A DNA stretch of 59,760 nucleotides from an uncultured Lachnospiraceae bacterium (GCA_900315735.1 ONAD01000017.1:1-59760), one strand, 5' to 3'; positions 1-9,905 are shown, counted from the first letter of the stretch. The notes: generated by a model from the sequence alone, not told the origin. Numbers and translations: made by a program.

Positions 1-77
1 TCATAAGATTATTATGAAGGATTTTAAGGCAAAAGAAAACCCCTAATCCCCTCAAGATTGAGGGGAAGGGGAGTTGA

Positions 78-97
78 AGTGCCAAAGGCACTTTTTT
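78..97 (+). terminator. Intrinsic terminator at left edge
   Basis: AGTGCC and GGCACT form a 6-bp stem around AAA, followed directly by a run of T. A second small hairpin (CCCTC/GAGGG) lies just upstream at about 50-66. It probably ends transcription of a gene left of the window, or insulates the insertion sequence from read-through. Confidence 0.6.
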
Positions 98-103
98 ATG
101 CTC

Positions 104-2019
104 TTATGATAAAATATACATGTAGGTCTATAGGTCTTTTTCATCTTTTGGAGGAAATTATGTATATTGAATGTTTTACAAATAATGCAAAACCATATCT
201 TCGATTGGTTCAGTCCGTTCGTGTCACCAATAAAGCTGGAAAAAAGCTTCCACAAAAACAGGTCATCCTTAATCTCGGTCCCCTTGACCGTTTTGATGAC
301 GGACAGCCCGACTATGTGGAACGCCTTAAAAAATCTTTTAAAGCAGGAACTCCCTTAATTCCCGCACTTTTACCTTATTGTGATGAAAAAAAAGCTTCTG
401 AAACATACCATTTCACAATAAATGAAGGAAGTCCGGATTGTTTTGGACATCCGAAGTTATTCTCAAATATCCTTTTGGAATGTATTCTTGAGGCATTAGG
501 GCTTAACACTTTTTTCTCTTCCTATAAAGGCTTTACCAAACTTCAGTATGATGTTTACGGTTTTGCAAAGCTTCTTATCTTCGGGAGACTCCTTAATCCT
601 GCTTCGAAATATGCGACTGTCCGACAAAATGAGGATTATTACGAACCGATTCTGGATGACTTTAATCCGGATAACGTTTATGATACCCTTGATTTTATTG
701 CGATAAACAAGGATAAGATTATCCGGCGGATTAATACTAACCTGGTAAGAAAAGCGCATCGCTCTCCAGAAATCATCTATTATGATGTCACAAACTTTTA
801 TTTTGAGATTGGTGAACCGGATAACGATATCCTTGATGATGAAGGGAACATTGTAGAAAAAGGGCTGCGTAAAATGGGCGTTTGCAAAGAGGAACGCAAG
901 CTTCCTATTGTCCAGATGGGACTTTTTATGGATGACGAAGGAATTCCCATTGCGATTGAGACCTTTCCCGGGAATACTCTTGACCATCTAACACTACGTC
1001 CGGCATTAAAAAAAAGCATTGACGACCTGGATTTCTCACGATTTATCATGATTGCGGACAGAGGAATCTGCAACTACCAAAATCTCCTTCATGTGCTGGA
1101 TGCCGGAAATGGGTACATTGTATCCAAAAGTCTTCTGAAAAGCACAAAAACGGAACAGGATTGGACCTATAGTGATGAGGGTTATACTTCTGTCAGTGAT
1201 GATTTCAAATATAAATCACGTATTGTGAAAAAGAATGTAAAAGATGAAAATGGGAATAAAAGAACAATAGAGGAGCAGGTCGTTGTATACTGGAGCCGGA
1301 AGTTCCAGGACAGGGCAGAACAGGAAAATAAGAAATTTCTGGATTTTTTACAGAAGTTGCAGGAACACCCTGAAAACTTCCGAATTACAGCAGTTCAGTC
1401 AAAGTCCCTGCGTAAGTTTTTTAAAAAGGAATGTGTCAACGAAAAAACCGGGGAGATCCTTGATTCTTCTAAAATAAAAGCTTTTGTGGACTTTGACAAG
1501 GTGGCCGAATACAGGAAGAGCCTTGGTTATTACCAGATCGTCACTTCTGAATTGACTATGGATGCACAGGAAGTCATTGACAAATATCACGGACTGACAC
1601 AGATTGAGGATCAGTTTCGTGTCATGAAAGGTGACCTTGATACCCGACCGCTTTATGTCAGGACACCGGAGCATGTGACCGCCCATCTTCTTATTTGCAT
1701 GATCTCATTGATCATGTTACGTATCATCCAGAAGCGGATAAAAGATTCCGGATGCGTCATAACCACCCCAGATGCCTACTGGAGCAGCGGACTGAGTGCT
1801 GCCAGAATCCAGGCTGCACTTAATAAATGGAAAGTTGATTTTCTTCCAGGCGACCTGTACCGCTTCATGGATATAGATAACCCGGACCTGAAGCTGATAC
1901 TGGATGCCTTTGGGATCAGCATCCCCGCCAAACTGTACCGGCGTGCAGAGCTCAAGAGTGTCAAAACAGGAATAAAAGTTTTCGTGTAGGTCATAAATGT
2001 AGGTATATTTTCTCAAAAA
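104..2019 (+). mobile_element. IS1634-family insertion sequence (approximate ends)
   Basis: A single intact transposase gene is flanked by imperfect inverted repeats: positions 104-124 and the reverse complement of 1999-2019 match at 16 of 21 bases, including the core AAAATATAC. The exact outer ends and a target-site duplication could not be fixed by eye, so the boundaries are approximate. No passenger gene is present. The element lies between an off-window gene and the surface-protein gene at 2280. Confidence 0.55.
160..1989 (+). CDS. IS1634-family DDE transposase
   Basis: A 609-aa DDE transposase of the IS1634 group (IS4-like superfamily), which cuts and joins the ends of its own element. 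The visible motifs fit an RNase-H fold: a first Asp in YYDVTNFYFE, a second in MIADRGICNYQNL, and a C-terminal Glu in a stretch ending IEDQFRVMKGDLDTRPLYV, the usual E-x2-FR-x-MK-x2-L-x2-RP signature. I chose the ATG at 160 because GGAGG lies 6 nt upstream; the frame is open back to 58 but has no ribosome-binding site there. The length is normal for the family and no frameshift or stop is seen, so it may be active. It is flanked by the imperfect inverted repeats described for the element. Confidence 0.9.
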   Translation: MYIECFTNNAKPYLRLVQSVRVTNKAGKKLPQKQVILNLGPLDRFDDGQPDYVERLKKSFKAGTPLIPALLPYCDEKKASETYHFTINEGSPDCFGHPKLFSNILLECILEALGLNTFFSSYKGFTKLQYDVYGFAKLLIFGRLLNPASKYATVRQNEDYYEPILDDFNPDNVYDTLDFIAINKDKIIRRINTNLVRKAHRSPEIIYYDVTNFYFEIGEPDNDILDDEGNIVEKGLRKMGVCKEERKLPIVQMGLFMDDEGIPIAIETFPGNTLDHLTLRPALKKSIDDLDFSRFIMIADRGICNYQNLLHVLDAGNGYIVSKSLLKSTKTEQDWTYSDEGYTSVSDDFKYKSRIVKKNVKDENGNKRTIEEQVVVYWSRKFQDRAEQENKKFLDFLQKLQEHPENFRITAVQSKSLRKFFKKECVNEKTGEILDSSKIKAFVDFDKVAEYRKSLGYYQIVTSELTMDAQEVIDKYHGLTQIEDQFRVMKGDLDTRPLYVRTPEHVTAHLLICMISLIMLRIIQKRIKDSGCVITTPDAYWSSGLSAARIQAALNKWKVDFLPGDLYRFMDIDNPDLKLILDAFGISIPAKLYRRAELKSVKTGIKVFV

Positions 2020-2062
2020 TCTAAAAGCCACATATCTACAGGAAAAACCGCATACTTATTGA

Positions 2063-2095
2063 AAAAAATGGAACCGAACAGGCTCCATTTTTTAT
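2063..2095 (+). terminator. Bidirectional-looking terminator after the IS
   Basis: AAAAAATGGA and TCCATTTTTT pair as a 10-bp stem with CC/GG inside the loop; A-run before and T-run after make it usable in both directions. It lies just outside the right inverted repeat of the insertion sequence. Confidence 0.6.
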
Positions 2096-2182
2096 TTGCA
2101 AGTGGCAAACTCGGGTTATAGCATACCTGTCGAAAAAATACGAATCATTCGTCCCAGAAAAATGCTTTTCATCCCACATAGG

Positions 2183-2212
2183 TTGACACTGCTTTCGGAA
2201 GAATGGTATAAG
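2183..2212 (+). promoter_or_regulatory. Sigma-A promoter of the surface-protein gene
   Basis: TTGACA at 2183-2188, an 18-bp spacer, then TATAAG at 2207-2212 preceded by TGG (extended -10). Transcription would start about 60 nt before the ATG at 2280, which has the ribosome-binding site GGGAGGT. Confidence 0.6.
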
Positions 2213-2279
2213 GAAAATTGGTATACAATTTCATAAGGAAAAATGTTTCGCAAGAGAAAATAAATTTGGGAGGTAATTT

Positions 2280-5120
2280 ATGAAATTAAAAAAGAAAACA
2301 TGTGGAATCTTGGCAGTGTTACTGCTGCTGATAACTGTATTTACCGGAATGCAGGAAGGAATGCCGGTACATGCAGAGAGTCTGAAGGTATCCATAAACG
2401 GAACGGAACTGGAGGATGGCAAATACTATGAATTCGGAGGAAGCAGAGGGACTGGAACCATGAGTGAGTGTGACCCGGCGGCTCTTCCGGAATCATATAT
2501 CTATTATAGTGCAGGTATCATGGAAGTAAAAGGAATTGTAAGAATATATTCGAATGGAGGAAGTTCAACCGAAGTCTTAAAGATTGAAAATGGAACCCTG
2601 ACATTGAAAGGGGATGGTGGATTTCGTTTGACGAATTATAATGATACGGAAACATTGGTTACAGGAACTGCGGATGCAGTGCTTAAGACGGATGAATATA
2701 CCGGAGATATTCAATTTTCTGGAAGGGGTGGAAATGCTCTTATAAAGGGAATTTCTCTGGTGGACTTAAAAACCACCGGGAAGATAAGTTTAGATGCAGA
2801 AGATGTTACTGGTGATGCATTTATCTCTTCCAGTTCAGTTAAGCTTGAGGCGGATCAGTTGGACATCTATTTATCAGATGGAACGGTGAAGTATCTGATA
2901 GAGGCAACGGATGAGCAGAATGGAGAAATCAGCCTGAAAAAGACTGGTTCCCTGAATTCGTTTGATCTGGATAATGGAAATAATATAAATGTAACAGATG
3001 CATTTTTTAAAGCCAAAGATACATTTCTGTCATCCAATGGAAACAGTAATTCGAGCAGTTTGAGTGGCAGGATAGTTCTTGCGGGTGAAACAATAGCAGA
3101 AGGCAATCTTGAATTAGAAACAGTAAAAGATGTAAGAATCCGCGCAACGAAGACTGCGGTAAAAGGAAATCTCGCTGTCAATGCAGAAAATGGATATGGT
3201 GTTGAGATAACCAGTGAAGGGGGAGCGGTATCAACCGGAAGTACAGAGATTACGGCACCTTCATTATTTGTTACGCTGCAGGCAAATGGAGATGCTGCCA
3301 CAATCGAAGGAAATGCAAAGATAAATGCAAAGGGAATATCTTTAAAGAGTGCGAACAATGCAGCAATTGCAGGGGATGCAGAGCTTCAGGCACAACAGGA
3401 TATTACACTTCTGGGAGCAGAAGGGCATTCTGTAATAGAGGGAAGCAACATTTCAATGAATGCAGCAGGCGGTGACCTTTCCATATCCAGAACCGGAAGT
3501 GCTGCTACCGATACTCCGCCACTTCTGGGAGGAACATTACAGACGCAGAATGATATCGTAAAATATAGCGATGGCGGGGAAAACTGGGTACAGATAATGG
3601 CAACCGGTGAGACATATGATGCAGATAACTGTGAACATCCGATTTTAGCAGGATATTCCGGCAGATGTGTGGTCTGCGGAGAAAGTGACATAGTATATGC
3701 AGAGCTGATTGGAACGGATGGAACGACTAAGAGAATGCTGAATGGAGATTTCGGTGGAACCGGGGCATATAATGATTTCAGAGACCTGCAAGATGGAGAT
3801 ACTATCAAATTTGTGAAGGATATTTATGGAAATGGAAGAACCGCAGCAATCGGAACCGGTAAAGCTGTAACCCTTGACCTGAACGGACATACGTTGATTC
3901 TGGATACTCTCTCATCAGAGGATAATCTTACCATCGCAAATGGTAACTATAAGGGAAAGATTACCAATGGCGGTGTCGGACTTACAAAGGAACTGACCTT
4001 TAAAAATGTAAAAGCAGCACTGGATGATTTACAGTGGATGACGAACAATGGAGTAAAGCTTGAGGGAAGTGAAGTTACAGTATCCGGAAATGACGGTTCT
4101 GGACGGTGCTGGTTGGAGAAGCTTACAATGGATGAAGATTCAAAGCTGGTATTAAAGAATGTAAGCCAGGGTATTTCGAATTATGCTAATGTTGCACTGG
4201 AAGAAAGCCTGGGAACAATCCGGGGATTCCTGCCAAAAGATTATTCTATCGCAAATAGGAAGCGAAATCCGGCAGATGTTGATTACAGAAATACCATTGT
4301 GGATGCAGATGGTCAGATTGCCCAGAATGTGGTGCTTCGTTATCGTAAGATGACAGATGCAGATTTATCGGCAACACTGAATCCAACGACCTATACTTAT
4401 GATGGAACAGCAAAGGAACCGGAAGTACTTGTGGTATATGACGGACAGACGCTGACAAAGGATACGGATTACACCGTTGCTTATTCGGATAACAAAAATG
4501 CAGGAAATGCAGAGGTAACAATAACAGGTATTGGAGTGTATCATGAAGCAGCACATCTGCAATTTACGATAGGGAAGGCAGAACAGGCGGCACCAACAGG
4601 ACTGAAGGCTGTAAATACCAGTAAAACAGGTGCAAGTGATGGAGCCATTGAAAACCTGACTACTGCAATGGAATATAGCACAGATGAAATTCATTGGACC
4701 AAGGTTACAGATGGTACAAAGATAAGCCAGCTTGCAGCAGGTGACTATTTCGTACGGTATGCAGAGACAGGGAACTATCTGGCTTCTGCATCTACAAAGG
4801 TGACAGTTGCCGTAAAGGAAGACCCTTCCACTGGAAACGGTTCCGATCCAGGTGAAACCACAGGCGGTAATGGAACTACAGGCAGTAATGGAACTACAGG
4901 CAGCACTGGAACGAACGGTTCCGGCACAGTAGCGGGAACTTCAAATGGAAGCAGCTCTGATGCAACCGGTTCCAATACGGCAGCCCTGACGGGAACAACA
5001 CAGAAGACTGCAACCATAAAAACTGGTGATGAAACACCGGTTGGAAGGATACTGCTTCTGATGTTTTCCGCAGCTGGATTGATGGTTGTGGCAGCTGCAG
5101 GCAGAAAGAAATATTGTTAA
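2280..5120 (+). CDS. Large cell-surface protein with C-terminal anchor
   Basis: A 946-aa exported protein. Residues 1-33 are a signal peptide (lysines, a leucine-rich core, then VHAES). The middle, about residues 60-650, has short repeating beta-strand phrases rich in G, N, T and S (for example aligned KGNLAV, EGNAKI, AGDAEL), which suggests a beta-helix or adhesin-like stalk. Around residues 690-770 a segment with TYTYDGTAKEPEV and DYTVAYSDNKNAG looks like a YDG/MBG-type Ig-like domain. A Gly/Thr/Ser linker (about 860-900) leads to KTGDETP, a hydrophobic helix and a basic tail. That arrangement is a wall-sorting signal, but with TGD-type sequence in place of LPXTG. The ligand is unknown; no catalytic domain was recognised. 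It ends tail to tail with the patatin gene and their stop codons overlap. Confidence 0.75.
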   Translation: MKLKKKTCGILAVLLLLITVFTGMQEGMPVHAESLKVSINGTELEDGKYYEFGGSRGTGTMSECDPAALPESYIYYSAGIMEVKGIVRIYSNGGSSTEVLKIENGTLTLKGDGGFRLTNYNDTETLVTGTADAVLKTDEYTGDIQFSGRGGNALIKGISLVDLKTTGKISLDAEDVTGDAFISSSSVKLEADQLDIYLSDGTVKYLIEATDEQNGEISLKKTGSLNSFDLDNGNNINVTDAFFKAKDTFLSSNGNSNSSSLSGRIVLAGETIAEGNLELETVKDVRIRATKTAVKGNLAVNAENGYGVEITSEGGAVSTGSTEITAPSLFVTLQANGDAATIEGNAKINAKGISLKSANNAAIAGDAELQAQQDITLLGAEGHSVIEGSNISMNAAGGDLSISRTGSAATDTPPLLGGTLQTQNDIVKYSDGGENWVQIMATGETYDADNCEHPILAGYSGRCVVCGESDIVYAELIGTDGTTKRMLNGDFGGTGAYNDFRDLQDGDTIKFVKDIYGNGRTAAIGTGKAVTLDLNGHTLILDTLSSEDNLTIANGNYKGKITNGGVGLTKELTFKNVKAALDDLQWMTNNGVKLEGSEVTVSGNDGSGRCWLEKLTMDEDSKLVLKNVSQGISNYANVALEESLGTIRGFLPKDYSIANRKRNPADVDYRNTIVDADGQIAQNVVLRYRKMTDADLSATLNPTTYTYDGTAKEPEVLVVYDGQTLTKDTDYTVAYSDNKNAGNAEVTITGIGVYHEAAHLQFTIGKAEQAAPTGLKAVNTSKTGASDGAIENLTTAMEYSTDEIHWTKVTDGTKISQLAAGDYFVRYAETGNYLASASTKVTVAVKEDPSTGNGSDPGETTGGNGTTGSNGTTGSTGTNGSGTVAGTSNGSSSDATGSNTAALTGTTQKTATIKTGDETPVGRILLLMFSAAGLMVVAAAGRKKYC

Positions 5121-5974
5121 TTGTTTAAGAAGGCACGCAGCGCATCCTTTTGTGCTTTATAATCACTGATTCCTAAATCATAAAGCTCCTGCATGATTTT
5201 CGGGTCAGTGGTAAAAGTGCCAATCTTAACCTGATGGGACGGTGCAAAGAGAAATGCCCGTCCTTCTTTTTGTAATTTTGCAGCAAACTCTACCGAGTGC
5301 CGGTAATTTAAGTGTCTGTTATCAATTGCAGTAATCGTATTTGGAAATTTCCGTAACATCTTTTTGTAAAGGAAACGGTAACTCTCCGGCTGCTTGACAT
5401 AGCCAAGTGGACGGCAGTAGATAATTACTACCTTGTCGCAGCCATCTGCAATGGCACGTTCAACCGGAATGGAATCTGCAACACCGCCATCATAGTAATA
5501 ATTGCCGTGAAAAGAAATCGGTTTGCAGAAACCCGGAAGGGCACAGGTCGCCATAATGCTGCGGTAATCATCACGGTCTAAATCTTCTTTGGAAAAATAT
5601 TCTGCCTTTCCGGTGGCAGCATTGGTTGCCGGAAAATGAAATTCACTTGGATTTGCTACTAAGGCATCATAATCCAGCGGGTCGTTTCCTGTGGAATTGG
5701 TTAAGGTTCCGTAAATATATTGAAGCCCGAAGAGAGAACCGGTTTTAATCAGATTTTTGATACTGATGTAGCGGGGGTCCTTTACATGCTCTATATAGAA
5801 ACGCAGATTACGACCACGCTGCCCGGCAAGGTAAGAAACAGTATTTGCCGCACCGGCAGATACCCCCATACAATAATCAAATGTAACATTGTCGTCTAAA
5901 AAGGCATCTAAAATTCCGGCACTGTAAGCGCATTTCATACCGCCGCCTTCTACAATCAATCCAGACTTTTCCAT
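5117..5974 (-). CDS. Patatin-like phospholipase family protein
   Basis: A 285-aa serine hydrolase of the patatin/RssA group, expected to cleave acyl chains from lipids with a Ser-Asp dyad. Near the N-terminus is the oxyanion loop GGGMKCAYSAG; the nucleophile elbow is GVSAGA and the Asp motif is YYDGGVAD. The C-terminal region, about 90 residues, resembles the extension common in clostridial homologues. No signal peptide is seen, so it is probably cytoplasmic. I chose the ATG at 5974, which has AGAGGTG upstream, rather than the in-frame ATG at 6013. A minus-strand promoter is present at 6018-6045. The substrate is unknown. Confidence 0.85.
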   Translation of the reverse strand: MEKSGLIVEGGGMKCAYSAGILDAFLDDNVTFDYCMGVSAGAANTVSYLAGQRGRNLRFYIEHVKDPRYISIKNLIKTGSLFGLQYIYGTLTNSTGNDPLDYDALVANPSEFHFPATNAATGKAEYFSKEDLDRDDYRSIMATCALPGFCKPISFHGNYYYDGGVADSIPVERAIADGCDKVVIIYCRPLGYVKQPESYRFLYKKMLRKFPNTITAIDNRHLNYRHSVEFAAKLQKEGRAFLFAPSHQVKIGTFTTDPKIMQELYDLGISDYKAQKDALRAFLNN

Positions 5975-6017
5975 GATATCACCTCTTGGGATATACTTCG
6001 TTAATTTTTTCACATAT

Positions 6018-6045
6018 AGTTTAGCACAACAGGAAAGAAAGTCAA
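6018..6045 (-). promoter_or_regulatory. Promoter of the patatin gene
   Basis: Read on the minus strand: TTGACT, a 16-bp spacer, then TAAACT preceded by TGC. It is about 45 nt upstream of the chosen start at 5974. Confidence 0.55.
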
Positions 6046-6111
6046 AATATATTTTTTATTGTATGTATATTCCGGGAAAATATAAGAGTTTGCGGGGGCG
6101 CAGACTGCCAT

Positions 6112-6290
6112 GAAGATATCAGCGCAATTGATTAGAGACACTTAGAATTTCGTTCTAATACTGGCAATGCTGGCACATGGACGTGCCAGCAAGGCACAGA
6201 TGAACATGGATGTGAATTTGTGCCGGTTGCCGGAACTGGTTTTATGTTTCGTGAAATTCTTAGAGTCTCTTATCAATGGAGCGTCATCTT
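6112..6290. repeat. Structured MITE-like element (copy 1)
   Basis: The 430-nt gap before dnaE is mostly one symmetrical structure. About 40 nt at the left (GATTAGAGACACTTAGAATT region) are imperfectly inverted at the right (AATTCTTAGAGTCTCTTATC region). Inside are two further stems: TGCTGGCAC/GTGCCAGCA around ATGGAC, and GGCACA/TGTGCC. The right arm holds TTAGAGTCTCTTATCA (6260-6275), a motif that recurs in a similar element at 33868. It codes for nothing. It may be a non-autonomous mobile element or a structured RNA. Confidence 0.55.
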
Positions 6291-6360
6291 AAGGGCAGCC
6301 TGTGCGACCGCTACTGATATATTTCCCCGGAATAATCCACACAGAATCTCCTTCCAGTCG

Positions 6361-6389
6361 TTGAAACCTTCCGCAAAAAACGCTATAAT
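6361..6389 (+). promoter_or_regulatory. Sigma-A promoter of dnaE
   Basis: TTGAAA at 6361-6366, a 17-bp spacer, and a perfect TATAAT at 6384-6389. Transcription would start near 6396, leaving a leader of about 48 nt. Confidence 0.7.
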
Positions 6390-6443
6390 ATGAGACAGTG
6401 ATAAAAGGCGAAGAATAGAAACAGTGGAAGAGAGGAAACGGGA

Positions 6444-9400
6444 ATGGCATTTGCCCATTTACATGTACATACAGAATACAGTCTATTAGACGGTTCAAAT
6501 AAAATAAAAGAATATGTGGAGAAAATCAAGGCACTTGGCATGACAGCAGGGGCGATTACCGACCATGGTGTTATGTATGGTGTCATTGATTTCTATAAGG
6601 CAGCCAGGGAGGCGGGAATTAACCCGGTTCTTGGCTGTGAAGTCTATGTGGCTCCCGGCTCCAGATTAGACCGTGAGATGGTACATGGAGAGGACAGATA
6701 CTATCATCTTGTGCTTCTGGCAGAGAATAACACAGGCTATAGCAATCTGATGAAAATTGTATCCAAAGGCTTTGTGGAGGGATACTATTATAAGCCTCGT
6801 GTAGACATGGAAGTGTTAGAAAAATACCATGAGGGAATCATTGCTTTAAGTGCCTGCCTGGCAGGTGAGGTACAGCGTAATCTGGTGCGTGGAATGTATG
6901 AAGAAGCAAAAGAAGTAGCTTACCGCTATGAACGCTGTTTTGGAAAAGGCAATTTCTTTTTAGAGCTGCAGGATCATGGAATCCCGGAGCAGAAGCTGGT
7001 AAACCAGCAGCTCCTCCGCATGAGCCAGGAGACCGGAATTGAACTGGTAGCAACCAATGACGTGCATTATACCAATGCGGAAGATGCAGAGCCTCATGAC
7101 ATTCTGCTCTGCCTTCAGACCGGAAAGAAATTAGCGGATGAAGACAGAATGCGCTATGAAGGTGGACAGTATTATGTTAAATCCGAAGAGGAAATGAAAT
7201 CGCTTTTTCCATATGCATTGCAGGCACTGGAAAATACCCAGAAGATTGCAGACCGCTGTCATGTGGAAATCGAATTCGGACATACGAAGGTACCGCATTT
7301 TGAGGTGCCGGAAGGCTATGATTCCTGGACTTATTTAAATAAATTGTGTCATGAAGGATTAGATAAGCGGTATGGAGCCGATGCACCAAAATATTTACAG
7401 AAATTAGATGACGAGCTTGCCGTTATTAAAAATATGGGATATGTGGACTATTTCCTGATTGTGTGGGACTTTATCCATTATGCGAGAGAGCATGATATTA
7501 TGGTGGGACCGGGACGAGGCAGTGCCGCAGGAAGCCTTGTTTCCTATACCACCGGAATTACAGATATTGACCCGGTTCGTTACAATCTGATTTTTGAGCG
7601 TTTTTTAAATCCGGAACGTGTATCCATGCCCGATATTGATGTGGACTTCTGCTTTGAACGAAGACAGGAAGTTATTGATTATGTGGTAGAAAAATATGGC
7701 AAGGACTGTGTGACACAGATTGTAACCTTTGGTACGCTGGCAGCCCGTGGAGTAATCCGTGATGTGGGACGTGTCATGGATTTGCCTTATAATTTTGTGG
7801 ATACGATTGCCAAGGCAATTCCAAATGAACTGGGAATCACCATTGATAAGGCACTGATGATGAACCCGGAGCTTCGGGGCATGTATGAATCCGACGAGTC
7901 GGTAAAGAAGCTTATCGATATGTCAAGGAGATTAGAAGGTCTGCCGAGGCATACTTCCATGCATGCAGCAGGCGTGGTAATCAGCCAGAAGCCGATGGAT
8001 GAATATGTCCCGTTGTCAAGAGCATCCGATGGCACCATAACCACACAGTTTACCATGACTACCATTGAAGAATTAGGACTTCTGAAAATGGATTTCTTAG
8101 GACTCCGGACACTGACTGTAATCCAGAATGCAGTCCGTCTTGCAGAAAAGAGCAGCGGTAAGAAAATCGATATGAATGCCATCGACTATAACGATAAGAA
8201 AGTGTTAGACTCTCTTGGAACCGGCAAAACCGATGGTGTATTCCAGTTGGAAAGTGCCGGAATGAAGAACTTCATGAAGGAGTTGAAGCCGCAGAGCTTA
8301 GAGGATGTAATCGCCGGTATTTCTCTTTACCGTCCGGGTCCAATGGACTTTATTCCGGCTTATATCAAGGGAAAAGACCACCCGGAAAGTATTACCTATG
8401 ACTGCCCGGAATTGGAGCCGATTCTGGCACCGACCTATGGCTGTATCGTATATCAGGAACAGGTAATGCAGATTGTACGTGACCTCGCCGGTTATACCTG
8501 GGGCAGATCGGATCTGGTACGCCGTGCCATGTCTAAGAAAAAGGGCAAGGTAATGGAGCAGGAGCGGAAGAACTTTGTCTATGGTAATCCGGAGGAAAAT
8601 GTTCCGGGCTGTATTGCAAGAGGAATCGATGAGAAAGTGGCAAACAAGATTTACGATAACATGATTGACTTTGCCAAATACGCATTTAATAAATCCCATG
8701 CGGCAGCGTATGCAGTGGTTGCATATCAGACCGCATATTTGAAATACTATTATCCGGTAGAGTTTATGGCAGCGTTAATGACATCAGTCTTAGACAATAC
8801 TTCCAAAGTCTCAGAATATATCTACACCTGCCGCCAGATGGGAATCGCAATACTGCCGCCGGATATCAATGAAGGCGAGGGTGGTTTCTCCGTATCCGGA
8901 CAAGCAATCCGCTATGGACTTTCTGCCATTAAGAGTATCGGAAGACCGGTAATTGATGCCATTGTGGAGGAGCGTAAAATCCGTGGCCCGTTTACCACGT
9001 TAAAGGATTTTATTACAAGACTTTCCGGAAGAGAAGTCAATAAACGGACTATAGAAAACTTTATCAAAGCGGGAGCCTTAGACGGGCTGGAAGGAAACCG
9101 CCGCCAGAAGATGATGATATACGGTTCTCTTTTGGATGCACTGAATCAGGAAAAGAAGACCACAATGGCTGGTCAGATGACACTTTTTGATATTGCACCG
9201 GAAGAGGACAAGGCAGAGTATGAAATCAGGCTTCCGGATGTCGAAGAGTATGACAAAGAGGTGCTTCTTGGCTTTGAAAAGGAAGTCCTTGGCATATATA
9301 TCAGCGGACATCCGCTGGAAGAATATATGGAGCGTTTAAAGAAGAATACCAATGCAGTTACCACAGATTTTGTGTTAGATGAAGAGACCGGCACACTTAA

Positions 9401-9905
9401 GGTAACAGATGGTGCCAGGGTGCGTATCGGAGGAATGATTACCGATAAAGTCATCAAGTACACCAAGAATAATAAGGCAATGGCATTTATTACTTTAGAA
9501 GATTTGGTGGGAACAGTGGAAATCATCATTTTCCCGAAAGATTATGAGCGTTATGCAAAATATCTTGAGAATGATGCAAAGGTATTTGTGGAAGGCCGTA
9601 TAACTGCAGAAGAAGACCGTAACGGAAAGCTGATTTGTGAGAAAATCATTTCCTTTGATGAAGTGAAACGGGAGCTGTGGCTGCAGTTTTCAAGTAAGAG
9701 CGATTTCGAAGAAAAAGAAGGTGCTCTTTATGGAAAAATGATGGATGCCGATGGCTCAGAGCATGTCGTTATTTATCTTGCGGCGGAAAAACAGATGAAG
9801 CGTCTGCCGGAAAACAGAAATGTTGCAATTACAAAAGAGCTTTTAGAAGATCTTGGGAATTTCATAGGTAAAGACAATGTAAAAGTTGTAGAAAAGTCAT
9901 TGTAG
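6444..9905 (+). CDS. dnaE: DNA polymerase III subunit alpha (DnaE type)
   Basis: An 1153-aa C-family replicative polymerase. Order of domains: an N-terminal PHP domain (FAHLHVHTEYSLLDGSNK, then TDHG), the polymerase core with the catalytic carboxylates in MPDIDVDF at about residues 395-402, a helix-hairpin-helix region, and a C-terminal OB fold (VRIGGMITDKVIKYTKNNKA). There is no inserted 3'-5' exonuclease, which separates it from PolC, the main leading-strand enzyme of Firmicutes. DnaE in this phylum normally extends primers and works on the lagging strand. The length is typical. GAGAGG lies just upstream of the ATG, and a strong promoter is at 6361. An 87-nt gap follows, then pfkA, an order common in Clostridia. 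Confidence 0.95.
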   Translation: MAFAHLHVHTEYSLLDGSNKIKEYVEKIKALGMTAGAITDHGVMYGVIDFYKAAREAGINPVLGCEVYVAPGSRLDREMVHGEDRYYHLVLLAENNTGYSNLMKIVSKGFVEGYYYKPRVDMEVLEKYHEGIIALSACLAGEVQRNLVRGMYEEAKEVAYRYERCFGKGNFFLELQDHGIPEQKLVNQQLLRMSQETGIELVATNDVHYTNAEDAEPHDILLCLQTGKKLADEDRMRYEGGQYYVKSEEEMKSLFPYALQALENTQKIADRCHVEIEFGHTKVPHFEVPEGYDSWTYLNKLCHEGLDKRYGADAPKYLQKLDDELAVIKNMGYVDYFLIVWDFIHYAREHDIMVGPGRGSAAGSLVSYTTGITDIDPVRYNLIFERFLNPERVSMPDIDVDFCFERRQEVIDYVVEKYGKDCVTQIVTFGTLAARGVIRDVGRVMDLPYNFVDTIAKAIPNELGITIDKALMMNPELRGMYESDESVKKLIDMSRRLEGLPRHTSMHAAGVVISQKPMDEYVPLSRASDGTITTQFTMTTIEELGLLKMDFLGLRTLTVIQNAVRLAEKSSGKKIDMNAIDYNDKKVLDSLGTGKTDGVFQLESAGMKNFMKELKPQSLEDVIAGISLYRPGPMDFIPAYIKGKDHPESITYDCPELEPILAPTYGCIVYQEQVMQIVRDLAGYTWGRSDLVRRAMSKKKGKVMEQERKNFVYGNPEENVPGCIARGIDEKVANKIYDNMIDFAKYAFNKSHAAAYAVVAYQTAYLKYYYPVEFMAALMTSVLDNTSKVSEYIYTCRQMGIAILPPDINEGEGGFSVSGQAIRYGLSAIKSIGRPVIDAIVEERKIRGPFTTLKDFITRLSGREVNKRTIENFIKAGALDGLEGNRRQKMMIYGSLLDALNQEKKTTMAGQMTLFDIAPEEDKAEYEIRLPDVEEYDKEVLLGFEKEVLGIYISGHPLEEYMERLKKNTNAVTTDFVLDEETGTLKVTDGARVRIGGMITDKVIKYTKNNKAMAFITLEDLVGTVEIIIFPKDYERYAKYLENDAKVFVEGRITAEEDRNGKLICEKIISFDEVKRELWLQFSSKSDFEEKEGALYGKMMDADGSEHVVIYLAAEKQMKRLPENRNVAITKELLEDLGNFIGKDNVKVVEKSL

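Noticed and set aside
2867..3808. Minus-strand open frames inside the surface-protein gene
   Set aside because: Shadows of a Gly/Thr/Ser-rich coding strand with no ribosome-binding sites.
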